This document shows, one piece after another, positions 17,584 through 29,380 of a DNA stretch of 64,000 nucleotides; the first letter of the stretch is position 1, and each line of letters starts with the position of its first letter. The stretch covers positions 1 to 64,000 of the forward strand of contig JBLDXI010000006.1 of assembly GCA_047495785.1 (NCBI GenBank). Reading direction: 5' to 3'. The notes beneath the pieces are model-generated. The model saw nothing but the letters and a program-made list of their open reading frames with translations. It was not told where the DNA came from and ran no database searches. Made by a program: the position numbers and the translations under genes. Source of the DNA: Lepidodermella squamata. Its lineage: Eukaryota > Gastrotricha.

Positions 17584-20207
17584 TCGCCAGAGGAGCGATG
17601 GCTGATTGCTCCGTGGCACTGTCGACTTGAGCGAGACGAGTGTTCAGCGACGCACACGCCTGCCCGGCTTCGGACCATGTTTTGCCAAAGTAGAGCGGGG
17701 CGAATTTTCTATCCGCCGAACAGCCCAAGTTTGTCCCTATTGTAAAGAAAAACAATAAAAAAAAGCAGGTTAATTCAAATTTAAGCTCACATGGTGCACA
17801 GGCCGCCAAATTCGGAAAGGTGAAGCCGGATGATACCTGGTAATCAAAAAGGTACATTGAACAGTACAAGGAGATTCCAGGCATTTCAGGCTCACCTGTC
17901 CGGTTGGGCAATCCGAGTCGACGCTCGTGCAAAGGGCAGGATCACGGGTATTGGCATCGACGCACAGCTTCGCCTATCACGCATGGATGAGACCAGTTAT
18001 TTTCAAATAAATTCTCGAAAAAGGGCGCAACGTTACCAGGTTCAGCTGTTTCAAGCATGCGTTGTAGTTGTTATCGAAGATGGGAGACGAGTCGAAGATA
18101 CTCAACTTCGATAAGGCGATGTTTTTGAATTTGACGGCAGAAGAAGCAAATAAGTCAAACCTGTTGAGACCCACTAGGACAGCGGCTATAACATCGGTTT
18201 CCATTTGGCGTAGCACACAACACAGCGTACTGTATATTATGGACAATCAGAATTAATTACTTGCTGGTCGGACTAAAAATAACCAGCTAAGAGCTAGAGT
18301 TTCAATAACAGTTTCGAATTTGGAAGCTCTGAAATAGGTTTCCAATGTCAATCATCGTCAAGTCTTGTGTAGAAAATTAACGCGCACATTGATCGAAATT
18401 AATTTGAAATTCAATTTAAATTAATTCAATTTAAATTTAAAATTTAAATTTGAAATTTGAAATTCGCTTATTTATTTAGCAATTAATTAAAAATTCTACA
18501 GGCTTGAAGGCCTTCAAAAAATTTGGACGCTCATTTTCATCATTTTGGACGACTTCTAGATTTGAGAAATTTGAAGAATAAAATTTGAAATTTTAAAATT
18601 TAAGGCGTTGAGTAAAATTAGTCCAGAATAAAGCGAATTAGAAAATAAATTGAAATCCATGAGACAGAAATTTTTCTCCTCGGCCATTGGGAAGCTGAAA
18701 TTATCAATTTGTTGATAAGGTTCCAGGTTCCAGAAACGCCATAATGATTTTAAATTCTGTGCTAATTTTCCTTTGAATGACAATTTTTTTTGTACCCAAT
18801 ACCTTGGCGAATTTCATTCGAAGGAAATGATATCCCAAAAATAAAATCGAAGGAAAATAATATTTAGAAAATCCCAACAATCTATTAAATTGGCTCGCTA
18901 TAATTCAAAGTGGTCAAAATAAGTCGTGAACTCACCCACGACTGGCAGAGATCGCGGTATCTGTAGACGCCGACGGGGCTTTGAAGGCCAGGCGAGTACT
19001 CCGGGGTCGTACCAGCCGTGCAGCCATCAGATTGAAGGCGGCAGCCAATAAAAGCCCTCGTCGCCTGGTCGAAACACCTGACATTCGGCTTCATCTTATC
19101 AGGCACTTGAACTGTGAGAAGAAATAACATATAAAAATAATGAAGTTTTTCCACTCAGGAAAATTTAAAAAAGTAATTCAAGGCAACTACAACAAAAATG
19201 TATGACCATTGAATGTTCTGAAATTATCTAAAATAATCTCTCCTCACAGAAATTTCAGTTGTAAGAAATACGTGAATGCCATATCACTATTATTATTTTT
19301 AAATTGTATTCAAAAAGTTTGCAAATTAAAAAAAAATGTCGGTAATTTTTTATTTTTTCCCGCACCAAAAATTCTAATTATTAATATTTTACAAATCATC
19401 TAGAAAATTGAGAGTTTAATCACCTTGGCGATTGATGCAGACCAGCCAGCTCTGGTAAACCTTTCCTCCCTTGAATAAATAGGCGCAATTATTCATCAGC
19501 TCAAAGTAAAGAAAAACGTGACCTTCAAAGGTTCGGGACACTGGGCCGGGGCTTTATTCGGTTCCAACGGGTTAGGTTTCATCGGAATACAGGTAGCTAT
19601 TTTGTTATCACGCAGGCATTGTCTCGCCTTCCAATTCTGGAACGGCAAAATGAAATTATTGAAAAAAAATAATTAAGTTGAAATTAGGTCACTTTAAAAT
19701 TGGGAATATCGTCTTCGCAATCAAGCAGGTTGCCGCGCAGTAATTCATGGCCCTGGTATCGGAAAATCTGGAAAACAAAAATTTAACGTGAAAAATTCTG
19801 AGAAAAATAACAAATTTCGATACCTCGATTTCGTTGCTATTGCAAGGAACGCTGACTGGACGGCATTTCGGCGTCAATGCGTCGTAGTCATAGCACATCC
19901 GGGCACTCTATATCGACGGAACTTGAATGAATTGATTATCGAAAATTTCAGAAAAATTACCGCCATTCGGCATTCGTCCCAAGTTGTGAAATTTCGGCCC
20001 CACTGCGAATTAATACTTATTATTTAAAAATATTCAGAAGAAAATTCGTTGATATACTTGGAACTCGGATAGCCGTTTGCAAGGTGTCTCAGAGCAGCCG
20101 ACAAAGGTGTTGTCGAATTGCGAGAAGCAGCGAACCCAACTTCCAGCTGATACAACAGCCCCATGGCTGAGAATTGAGATTACAACAGCTAAAAATATCT
20201 GGCTCAT
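17584..20207 (-). CDS. lectin gene D, 5' part: signal peptide, Cys-rich modules, first half of CTLD1
   Basis: Exon 1 (20,207-20,058, 50 codons) starts MSQIFLAVVISILSHGAV, a signal peptide, followed by the first Cys module (VRCFSQFDNTFVGC). Further exons at about 20,005-19,961, 19,910-19,830, 19,765-19,690, 19,640-19,520, 19,490-19,430, 19,110-18,930, 18,250-18,165, 18,120-18,050 and 17,975-17,900 encode short Cys-rich modules (MCYDYDALTPKCR, VRCFDQATRAFIGCR). The exon ending at 17,584 is CTLD1's first half (LGCSADRKFAPLYF; LNTRLAQVD). Its donor GTGGGT follows the same residue position as in genes A-C, so the next exon is at 8,027, beyond the insertion. Whether this 9.56-kb intron is still spliced is unknown. 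Exon borders other than 20,058 and 17,584 are approximate. Confidence 0.75.
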
Positions 20208-21637
20208 TGTTAATGATAAATTAAAGAGTGATTTTTTGCAGGAAATCTCATCGCCAATTCACCTAGATCGCGTGTTGTTGCGTGATGCGCCATTGGTCGC
20301 GTGTGAAGCGTTGAAATGGCCCATTAAAATTATATCTTCAAGTTCATTTTTTTCAGATTTTTAAAAATAGATATCAAGATTTTAACAATTTAGTAGCGTC
20401 CCCCATTTCGCTTGAAAATTCCGCTCAACTGCTCAACTGTAGTACAGCAAATCAATTGCGATTACCCGGGTACCCAGTTAAAAACTGCTACTCATTGCAA
20501 ATGAACTAAAAATGTGATGCCCAGCGAGATTAATGGGTCATGGCCAGGGAGATGTTCTCATAGGTCTTCGTAAATTTAAAAAGGAGCCGAGGAAAAACGG
20601 GTTGGTGAGCTGTACCTCAACAAATTATAATAAATTATTTTTAAAATTTTAAAAATAATTTTAAAATGTACCTATTTATTTTTATTTAATTTGAAATTGT
20701 TCAATTTTTACTTAAATTCAGATGAAATTGTTTTCACGTCGTTTATTCGACGAATTTACGAGGTGCTGATCGGCACTGACGTCTGCTAAAGCCCTAGGCT
20801 GTCATAAAGGTCCATATAGCGAAATGAATAACCAATGGCTGGAATCGTCTCCAGTTAAAAAAGTAGTCTCAATGGTCCCATAGTAACACAAGTAACGAAA
20901 ATACTACCCGGAAAAGGGTTCAGAAACTCTAAAATAAGAGACACACCCAAGTCACATCTCAAGGCCAGAAGAAAAATTAGAAAAATTCAGACAATCGCGA
21001 GAATAGCAATCCAAGCGAGAATGTGGTCCAAACGGGTAAAACACCAAAAATTACAGAAGCGGGGTTTTCTACGGTAACTTTTTTATTTATTCGGTCGAAT
21101 CGCGGATAAAAGATGAAATATTCTCTCTCGGGAGGTATGATTTAAAAATGGGTCTTACTTTTAGCGGAGCCAAATCTTGGAATTTTCAATGGGCCTGAAA
21201 CTACTTTTCATAACCTTCAGGGATGTCATGATCCATCAGCATAATTGAAAATTAATCAACTTTAAATTCAGCGTAAAATCCTGTATAAGACGCATTCTTC
21301 ACTAAAAATTGCATGCATTTCCTCGATTTCGTAGAAATATTCAAAAAGCGACCTATGGCTAATATAAGTTCAGATTCTTGTTCAATTCAGATTCAGCGGC
21401 AGCTGGAAAGCTTTGCATAAGATGACGTGATGATGACTTGAGAAGGGTTCAAAATAACGAAGGTCGGGCCTCAAATATGAGACGAGGTTTCGACTTTGAA
21501 AAAAATGAAGGACAGGCCCGAAAATTCGGGCAGTATGGTAATAATTTATTCATAGATCATAGACACAAAAATTAATAATTAATATTCAGAATGCAGAGGT
21601 TCATATTATCAGGTTATTAAGAACTATCGTTTTCACT
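20208..21637. other. intergenic region between genes D and A; no gene seen
   Basis: Holds the 5' flank of gene D and 3' flank of gene A. AT-rich, with a low-complexity TTTAAAATT stretch near 20,640-20,670. No convincing coding frame. Confidence 0.5.
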
Positions 21638-24600
21638 TCACCCAATGGTTTCGCCACCGTCGTCCGGCGGTTGGGCGGCGCATTCCTTCTCACAAATGGC
21701 GCCGTTGAGTTTGCTGTTGCACGACACGTCGTCCCACTGGCCGTCGCCGGACACTCGGACGCAGATACTTTGCCCGCCGCCACAAGCGTGTGTGTAATCC
21801 GGTTGGCCTAAGAACCAACTGTCGGTGTAAGTCACCTGAGCACCACTCGAACTGCCCCAGAAAAATGGGCTGTTAGCTACACCACTTTCAGTAATCGCAG
21901 CAATCCAAAGGCCATTGCAGCCCCAGCCCAAGCCGAGGTCTGAAATATTCAATCGATTAAGATAGCGGTTATGATGTGAACATCGCGAAGTGAACTTACT
22001 AACGAATGGGACGATTTCAGATTGCTTGACAGCGTCGTCAATAATAGCAATGCGTAGTCCGAAGTTGGCACAAGCCGAACGAGCCCCGTCCCAATCCAAA
22101 TTCGGTACCAGTAGAGGGACAAATCGCTTGCCCGCCGTGCAATCAAGATCAAACCCTAACGCGGCATTTCAAACGTCGTAGCGTAAAATAACCAAAACGT
22201 CAAACCTTGCTGGCACTGAGCCTTGTTCGTAAATGTAGTCATAACGACCTGTAATTACCTTCGTAAAGCAACGAATTTTAAAGCTGAAAACTGATCTTAC
22301 TGAATCATCAGGGCAAGCATAGTTGGCAGGAACGCAGAGGAGTGGGGCGTTGTTCTTCACACAAAGCTTGAAAGGTTTCTATTCAAAGAGGGATGATATT
22401 GATATTAGAATGAAAGTCTCGAAGTTACGCTATCGTCGACTGCTGATTGGCAGTCCGCAGTATTCCCATTCAGAGTGCCCTGGTTGTCGAAAGACCCGAT
22501 CTAAAAACACAGCTATGCATCAATGGAATTTGCTTTCGAAGGGGAATATTACCAGGTACTGTCCTTGAGGGCATCCATTTTCCTTCTGTGTACAGGAGCT
22601 GCTAGCAGCGCCATAGCAGAGCACGGCAGTGATACCTGGGCAAACCTTCTCGCAAATCGCACCATTCAGTACCGAGCCGCAGGGTAAGTCATCCCAAGTT
22701 CCTGTTGACGACATTCGAACGCACGTCCCGGGTCCGGAACCGCAGTACGTGGAGAAATCAGGCTGGTTAACTTCCCAGTTCGTATATCCGAACGCCAGGC
22801 CAGAAGCGTCGCCCCAAAAGTAAGTTCTCTCTAATGTACCATCGCCATTATGGCCGCCGATCCACAAGCCGTTGCAGCCCCAGTTTAGTCCCAAGTCTGG
22901 GGGAAAGCATCGTGTAATAAAATGGATGTAATTTACAGAAGCTTACTCCCTAAAGGTCCAGCAGCAGCCTGTTCTTCAGGGGTGTCGATGATAGCGAGAC
23001 GCATGTTGGGGAGACCGCTACATATTTCGCTAGCCGCCTGCCAGGTGATCGGTTTGAGGAATCGCTTGTATTTGTCCGCAGCCGAGCAGCCAGTGTTTTC
23101 CCCTGTAATGAAACAGGCCGGTTCGCTCTTTTAATTTTTGGTAGATATCAATAACTAACATGATACAGATGTTTCGTAATCGTCGAAAATGATTCCTGTT
23201 TCGATCTGTAGAGATAAACATCAAATTCAAATCAAGTTAAACCGTCGCCAATAACTGACCGAGTCCTGAGGGCTTGGTAGGTTGATTGGAATCGAAATGT
23301 AGATTGTTCTGATTATAACTATCTTGTGCGGGACCTATATAAAACAGCCTATTGATATCAAGATTTAGTACACAAAAAACTAACTGATCGATCGACAGAG
23401 GCGTTGCAAGCCGCTTCGTTTTCTGCTAGCGTCGCTGCTTCGTCGTAGTAGTTTGTCTTCAAAGAAAACAATTTAGTAAAAACCCATTCATAAGGAATAT
23501 TTTTGTACAAGTGAAGTTCCCGCGGGGCATGGCACGCTCTGGCTCTGGCAGTTGTAGGTTCCAGGGCCCATGCAGAGAACTGCCGTAGATGCAGGGCATT
23601 GCAGCTCGCAAATTGCACCGTCCAATTTGGCTCCGCAGGCAACGTCGTCAAAGGTACCATCTGACGCCATTCGCATGCAGTAACCGGGTCCAGGACCGCA
23701 TTCATCCGTCGCGAAATTCGGATTGCCAGCTGCCCAGTTCGAAAAGACGACTTCACGGCCAGGCAGGTCGCCCCAGAAGAATTCTCGTGACAGTGAACCA
23801 TTGCCGCTCTGGCCACCTATCCACATGCCGTTGCAACCGAAAGGCTTGTTTAGATCTATAAAACATCTCTTATAATTAATTAAAATGCGTCGAACAGGCT
23901 TACTCGAGTAGACAGTGGCCGCTGTCTTTTCGATCGTAGTGTCGACTTGAGCGAGGCGAGTGTTCAAACTAGCACATGCTTGGGCGGCTTGGCCCCATGT
24001 TTTGCTGAAGTACAACGGCGCAAATTTCGTAGCCGCAGAGCAACCAAGATTGAGCCCTATTGAGAAATAGAATGAAACCATATCCTGGAGCTTTGAGCTA
24101 AGTTACAGGGTTGGCAATGAGCGATGTCTCGGAAAACGAAACCAGCATCGACCTAATGTAAACAATTGAACAGGGCGTTCAGCGTTGAGAGAGGCAGCTA
24201 ACCTGGCCGGATGGGCAAGCCAGCTCGAGCGACCTGCATCGCTTCGGTGTCCGGTTGATTGGATCAACGCAGAGTTTAGCCTACACCAAAACCTTGATAA
24301 GAAGCTGAGGAGAAAAAGGTGAACTCACTTTTTTGTTCTCTTCGTCGAGGCATTCAGCGTAGTTGGTGGCAAAGGTTGTTGACGAATCGTAAATTTTAAG
24401 CTGAGTTAAAGCCAGATCAATTCATTGTTTCATCGAACTGATAATTAGTTACTTGTGGCGATCCTGGAGGGCAGAGGTTGTAGCATCGGTCAGCAGTCGG
24501 CATTTCACACAGAACGGCTTTCTAAACAGCAAAATTACAATAAATCTCTAAAAATTCCATGATATTTCTCACCCATGAGAGGCAATTTTCGAGGAAGATG

Positions 24601-25551
24601 TAAGCACCACGTGAATACTCGGCAGTTTCGTTGTTGGCCAAGCAGCCTGACTCGGCGAGGCGACACGCCGTGTACTGTCTCGTCGTCTTATCAAAGCACC
24701 TGATGTGCGGTTTTCGTTGGACAGGAACATTTACTAAGAACGAGCAAAAACGAAATCATTGAGCAGAGCCATTTCAAAAAAAAATTCACCTTTCCCCTCC
24801 AAACAGCTGGCCATATTGTTGAAGTTCCCTTCGTCCTAATAGAAAAACATCCGATGAATGAACTCGGGATGCCTCGGGAATACAACAAACCTCGAGATTT
24901 TTGGGACATGTGTCAAACTGTGACGGAACACATGTGATGATTTGATTATTAGCCGTGCATCGTTTGGCTGGTAATTCCTACCAAATGACAAGAAAATTGA
25001 AAAAACAGCCCCTTTTCAAGAAAATTACCGGAAATAGTGGAATGTCGTTGAGGCAATCTTTGAAATTATAGCCCATCAAATCGAAGCCGTGATAATCAAA
25101 AAGCTGGGCGGAGAAAATTGAGGTAATCACGCCGATGAGTAACTACGGCCACCCACCTTAATTTCATTTGCGCGGCAAGGATTATTTCCAGATCGACACT
25201 TGAATGTTAAAGAGGCGTATTCGTAGCACAATCTAGCGCTCTGAATTAATTGAAAGCAAAGGTTTTTACAAAGGAAATTTCCACGCAAAAATGACGTACC
25301 CCTAATTTGCAATCGGCATCAGATGAGTAAACTTTGGTCCCCTTGAACATAAATTGGATTGGAATGAGAACTACACAAATCATAAACCAACCTTGAACTC
25401 GAGCAGCCTCTTACAACCCTTCTTAAGAGTTCGACATTGAACGAAGGCGTTGTTGAATTGCGAATAGCATCGAACAAGCTCGTGGCACGAAGTTTGCTCA
25501 AAAGCAAAGGTGGCTAACAGTACAAGAGAGATTAAACAGCTATTCATCATT
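21638..25551 (-). CDS. lectin gene A: secreted protein with Cys-rich modules and three CTLDs
   Basis: Starts at 25,551 or 25,548 (adjacent ATGs; the second aligns with genes B and C). A signal peptide (CLISLVLLATFAFEQ) is followed by the module VRCYSQFNNAFVQCR. Short Cys-rich exons run to about 24,200. CTLD1 is at about 24,060-23,900 plus 23,858-23,500 (WIGGQSG, GNPNF, FDDV). CTLD2 is at about 23,105-22,945 plus 22,898-22,555 (WIGGHNG, NQPDF, WDDL). CTLD3 is at about 22,160-22,000 plus 21,940-21,638 (WIAAITE, GQPDY, WDDV), then the stop. Each CTLD is two exons with a conserved phase-1 intron after APLAS or its equivalent. The QPD motifs in CTLD2 and 3 suggest galactose-type calcium-dependent binding; CTLD1's NPN is atypical. 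Intact by eye, about 23 exons. Confidence 0.82.
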
Positions 25552-25640
25552 TGAAAACCAAAATGAATGAAAAACTATAGTTGTTTTTACAATTTTGAAG
25601 GCGGGCTCACTCCAGACGCGTGTCATCACTCTCATACCCA
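25552..25640 (-). promoter_or_regulatory. promoter-proximal region of gene A
   Basis: On the gene strand, GATGACACGC ends about 67 nt before the ATG, as in genes B (65) and C (62). Gene A lacks the longer upstream block shared by B and C and has CCTTCAAAA where they have CCTTTAAAA. Confidence 0.5.
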
Positions 25641-26790
25641 CTTTTTTGAAAATTGTTTATCAACAGTAAGCTAATATAGAAGGACTCAAGTCTCAGTACA
25701 GTTCAGCAGAAAGTGATTTCCTGGCGCCTCACCACAGAAGTGACGTGGTATTCCAATATAGGCTCTGCTGTGAGAAAACTACATGAGATGTGTTAACCAC
25801 ACACAAAAAAGACGGTTCAACACAGCAAGTACGCGCCTGGAAAAGATAAATTTATAATTCAGAGGCAACTTCGAGCTATGAGCTTCGTGATATGAGCTTC
25901 GATAGAGCAGTGTTTTTGTGAACCGTCGATATCCTGCAATTTGATAACCCGAGCTGCTAATAATTTCATCCAAGGTGTATATCAGAAACAATATCGGACA
26001 AATCACGGCGACGAAAAAACGTCGCTGTGCCAAATATGAGACAAATCCCATTTCCTTTGATTCAGATATTCCCAGATATTCGTAAGTGAAAGAGAGTGCG
26101 CTTGCTTTGGTTGGACACGCCCATTCGACGGCTATCAAACAGGAAAGTCGCCGAAATCGCCGAAGGAGAGCAGGTGGGAGTCCGCCTTTCTAAGCTACGA
26201 AAAGCCTTGCCCACTGAACAATTACGAACGAAATGGCAAAACTAGACGCAGCTATAGGAACATCTGCTCTCTGTTACCAAAATTAGTGTTCTGTAAAATT
26301 AGTTCTCGCCCAGTGATTCCAGCCCCAGTTTCGACGACCGTATTGCACTAAAAATACGAAAGTATTAGCGAATTTTAGCTTCAGTTTGAAATCAGTGGTG
26401 AAGACCTTCAAGCTGTCGACTTCAAAACTGCTGTCAAAGCTATCGACTCCATAACTGACGTTTTCTTAACACGTTTTGTCAGTCTCTCGCAGCAAAATAC
26501 AGCATCGTATGATCGCATGCTCAGCTTATCGTCGCTGTTTTGCGTATTACCTGCGGCATTCAGCTTCAATCAACGCTACGGGGTCGTTCTCGGCTCAGCT
26601 TTCTCCACTTTTCGACAGCCTCTTTCACCGCCGTATTTAATACCATTTTTAAGCCGAGACAAATTTTCGCATGAAAATATGTGCGCAAAGACTTCCAGAT
26701 AATTCAGGTCAACTCAGTGACATGTCAGCCATTCACGCGGCAATTAGATTCATTAATAATTTTTCAATTATCAATTATCAATAATTGATA
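25641..26790. other. intergenic, no gene recognised
   Basis: Moderately AT-rich sequence with short open frames that show no family features (for example minus 25,779-26,138). It ends at the TA target site of the Tc1/mariner-type element. Confidence 0.45.
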
Positions 26791-26792
26791 TA

Positions 26793-28343
26793 CAGTATGG
26801 GGCATAAATATTGAGCCGACTTTATTTATTCACAGCGTAGTCATTTCGGCTCCGATTCTCACATATCTTATGCCGTTGGAAAGCCTATGAAAAATAATGT
26901 ATTCCCCTAAAAGTTCGCTCAAGGGATTCGGACCGAATACAAGTTGTAGCCAGTTTAAGAAGTCGAGCTGGTTACTCTAAATCACGTAACTTTATTTTAT
27001 AACTAAGGGAGTTTTGAGCTCCATTGAGCTCTAAAAAGTCCCTATTTCAACTGGGCTAGCTGTAAAATGACCCAGATAGCCATGAATCTGCCGAAAAAGG
27101 TCATTTTTCGCGACATTTTGTGGCAGAAGAGACTTGCGCAGGCATGCTACGGATAACAAGCCTTAGCTTTTTCGATTGCTTGCGAGCTTGCTAAGTGTTG
27201 TCGTAGGCTTTATTTCATGCCAAAGTTGTCGAATTAGTTTTTGAAGTTGATTTCTAACCCTATGAGTGAAAAATGATCTATCTGCTCTTCATCACTGGAC
27301 TGGGGTCTCGCTTATTTGGCTAATATTGGGGGTGTGTGCCTATATGGTATACCTTCTCTTTATCTCTCCGTTGAGCACGCATTAAGCACCGGTTTGGTGG
27401 AATGCTTGATTCCGTTGAGCATTATTAAGCATTTCGTTGAGCGCGATTAAGCACCTCATTCAGCAACGTTGAGCACGTTGAGCGCGAATTGAGCATTCTC
27501 ATTGAGCACATTGAGCTTCTTCAAGCAGCCATCAAGCACTCGTTGGGCACTCGTTGGGCACTCGTTAAGCACCTGTTGAGCACCCCATTGAGCACCCAAT
27601 GGTAATTTACAAACTGGAAATTGTTTTCAGCTCATCGAAAATTTGATTTTTTTTACCCTATCCACAGCGTCTAAGATGCTTCCAAACCAATCGTACTTAA
27701 AAAAATCAAAAACTAAAACAAAAATATTTTTACACTGAACTAATATTTTTAATCAATTCTTAGAGTTTTTATGACAAATTAAAATTAAATGTTGCCGCAG
27801 TTTTTTACAATGTTTGGGTGCTTTATGCTGGTCAGACATAATGTTGTGCAGGACGTTGAGCAGTTGGAATCTCGTTTAGCAACCTTTAAGCACAGATTGT
27901 GCACAGATTGAGCACGGATTGAGCACGGATTGAGCACTTTAAGCACAAGTTGTGCAATTGAGCAAAAATGCTCAACGGAGAGATATTATTATCGCATCAT
28001 CGTGTCGCAATGGGGCATATATCAATGTCCCAAATCATTGCCAGAGATGCCTGGAGCATGCCGGGATAGTGACGTGTCAATTTTTTAGGGCTTGGAAGCG
28101 TCCAGAGTTTGCCTTCGATGTGTACGAAAACTAGAATTTAAATTTTTGAAAGATTTTTGTGCGATCAACACGGCTTCTTAAACTTGCTACAACTTGGATT
28201 CGGTCCGGATCTCTTGAGCGAAATTTTAGGGGAATAAGCTATTTTTCATAGGCTTTCCAACGGCATAAGATATGTGAGAATCGGAGCCGAAATGACTACG
28301 CTGTGAATAAATAAAGTCGGCTCAATATTTATGCCCCATACTG
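26793..28343. mobile_element. non-autonomous Tc1/mariner-type element with ~170-bp inverted termini
   Basis: Flanked by TA dinucleotides (26,791-26,792 and 28,344-28,345). Both ends start CAGTATGGGGCATAAATATT in inverted orientation and stay nearly identical for about 170 bp. There is no transposase frame inside. The middle carries a degenerate array of TTGAGCAC-type motifs. TA target and CAGT ends fit the Tc1/mariner superfamily; long termini suggest a derived MITE-like form. Confidence 0.85.
27371..27960. repeat. degenerate array of TTGAGCAC / TTAAGCAC motifs inside the element
   Basis: Dozens of loosely spaced copies of GTTGAGCAC, ATTAAGCAC, TTGGGCAC and TTGTGCAC, in two clusters (about 27,371-27,600 and 27,860-27,960), all in the same orientation. 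There is no coding frame. Confidence 0.8.
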
Positions 28344-28345
28344 TA

Positions 28346-29380
28346 TTATGTGCAACTTTGATCATTGTGAACATTGCTCGTGACAGCTCGTGCTCGTTTG
28401 CATCACGTAGCCCAGTGGTGAGCAAACTCGGTTTTTCCGGACTGGTGACCGGTTGATGCTGTTTTGGCGGCCGCTGGCCTTTTAGTTCAGTAGCATTAAG
28501 CGCGGCCGGTCGAGGCTTGTGCAGTCGACGGTTTGTGATGAAATGAGAGGAGATTCCCAACATCTTCAAAATCTTTTTCAGTATTCTATAGTTCTAGCCA
28601 CCATAATTTTATGTAGTAGTAATTTGGGTAATTTTTGCTTGCAAAGTGATGGCTGAAAATTGCGACTATCGAAAATCTGATCGATGAACTATGTATTGTG
28701 CTAGGTTTTGGCGGTTTGTTCATCCTTCAGTGACATAGCGCAAGATTCCCACTTTGTCTTGTCCGCTTTCAAGTTGATAGAACGGAGAGATTTCATAAAC
28801 CTCTGGCGGTGATTTGAAATATTTGGAACCAAGGATTGCAACGGATCAATCGTGGTATACAATTGTGTTGTATTCAAATTGCAAATCTGTGTAGTCTGCA
28901 AGCGACACGAAGACTGAAACCAAGATAAGGAAACAATGATATCAATCGAGAAGGCTGTGTAGCCTTGCGACCGCTTAGGGACATTTACGGCCTCCAAAAT
29001 CGCCGGTAGTTTAAACACTTTGCGAACCACTGATGTAGCCGTACTACCGAACGGAGCAGACAACTTGATATCGCTTCATGTCTTGATAGTCGAGCGTGCC
29101 ACGGCCAGTGGCAACAAGTTCAACAGCAAAGCTAGTATTGTTCAAGTTAATGACCGGAATTCAGAACGAATAGGAAAACGAAGAGCCAAGTCAATCGACT
29201 TCAATTCACCAGAATCTCATATGTACGACATCTCATGCATGTGATAATTTATTCATAAACTCAAAAATAAAGATTATAATCAGAAGGCGGGGGTTCAGAT
29301 AATAATTCAAGTTATTTTAAAGACTATCGACTTCACTTGTCCACAATAACGTTACCGCAACCTTCTAATGATTACACTGT
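28346..29380. other. intergenic between the Tc1-type element and gene B; no gene supported
   Basis: Contains a 120-aa minus frame (28,701-29,063) and a 74-aa plus frame (29,020-29,244) without recognisable features. It could hold remnants of an older element. Confidence 0.4.

Noticed and set aside
28701-29063. 120-aa minus-strand open frame between the Tc1-type element and gene B
   Set aside because: No recognisable domain, no splice partners found, no paralogue near the other lectin genes.
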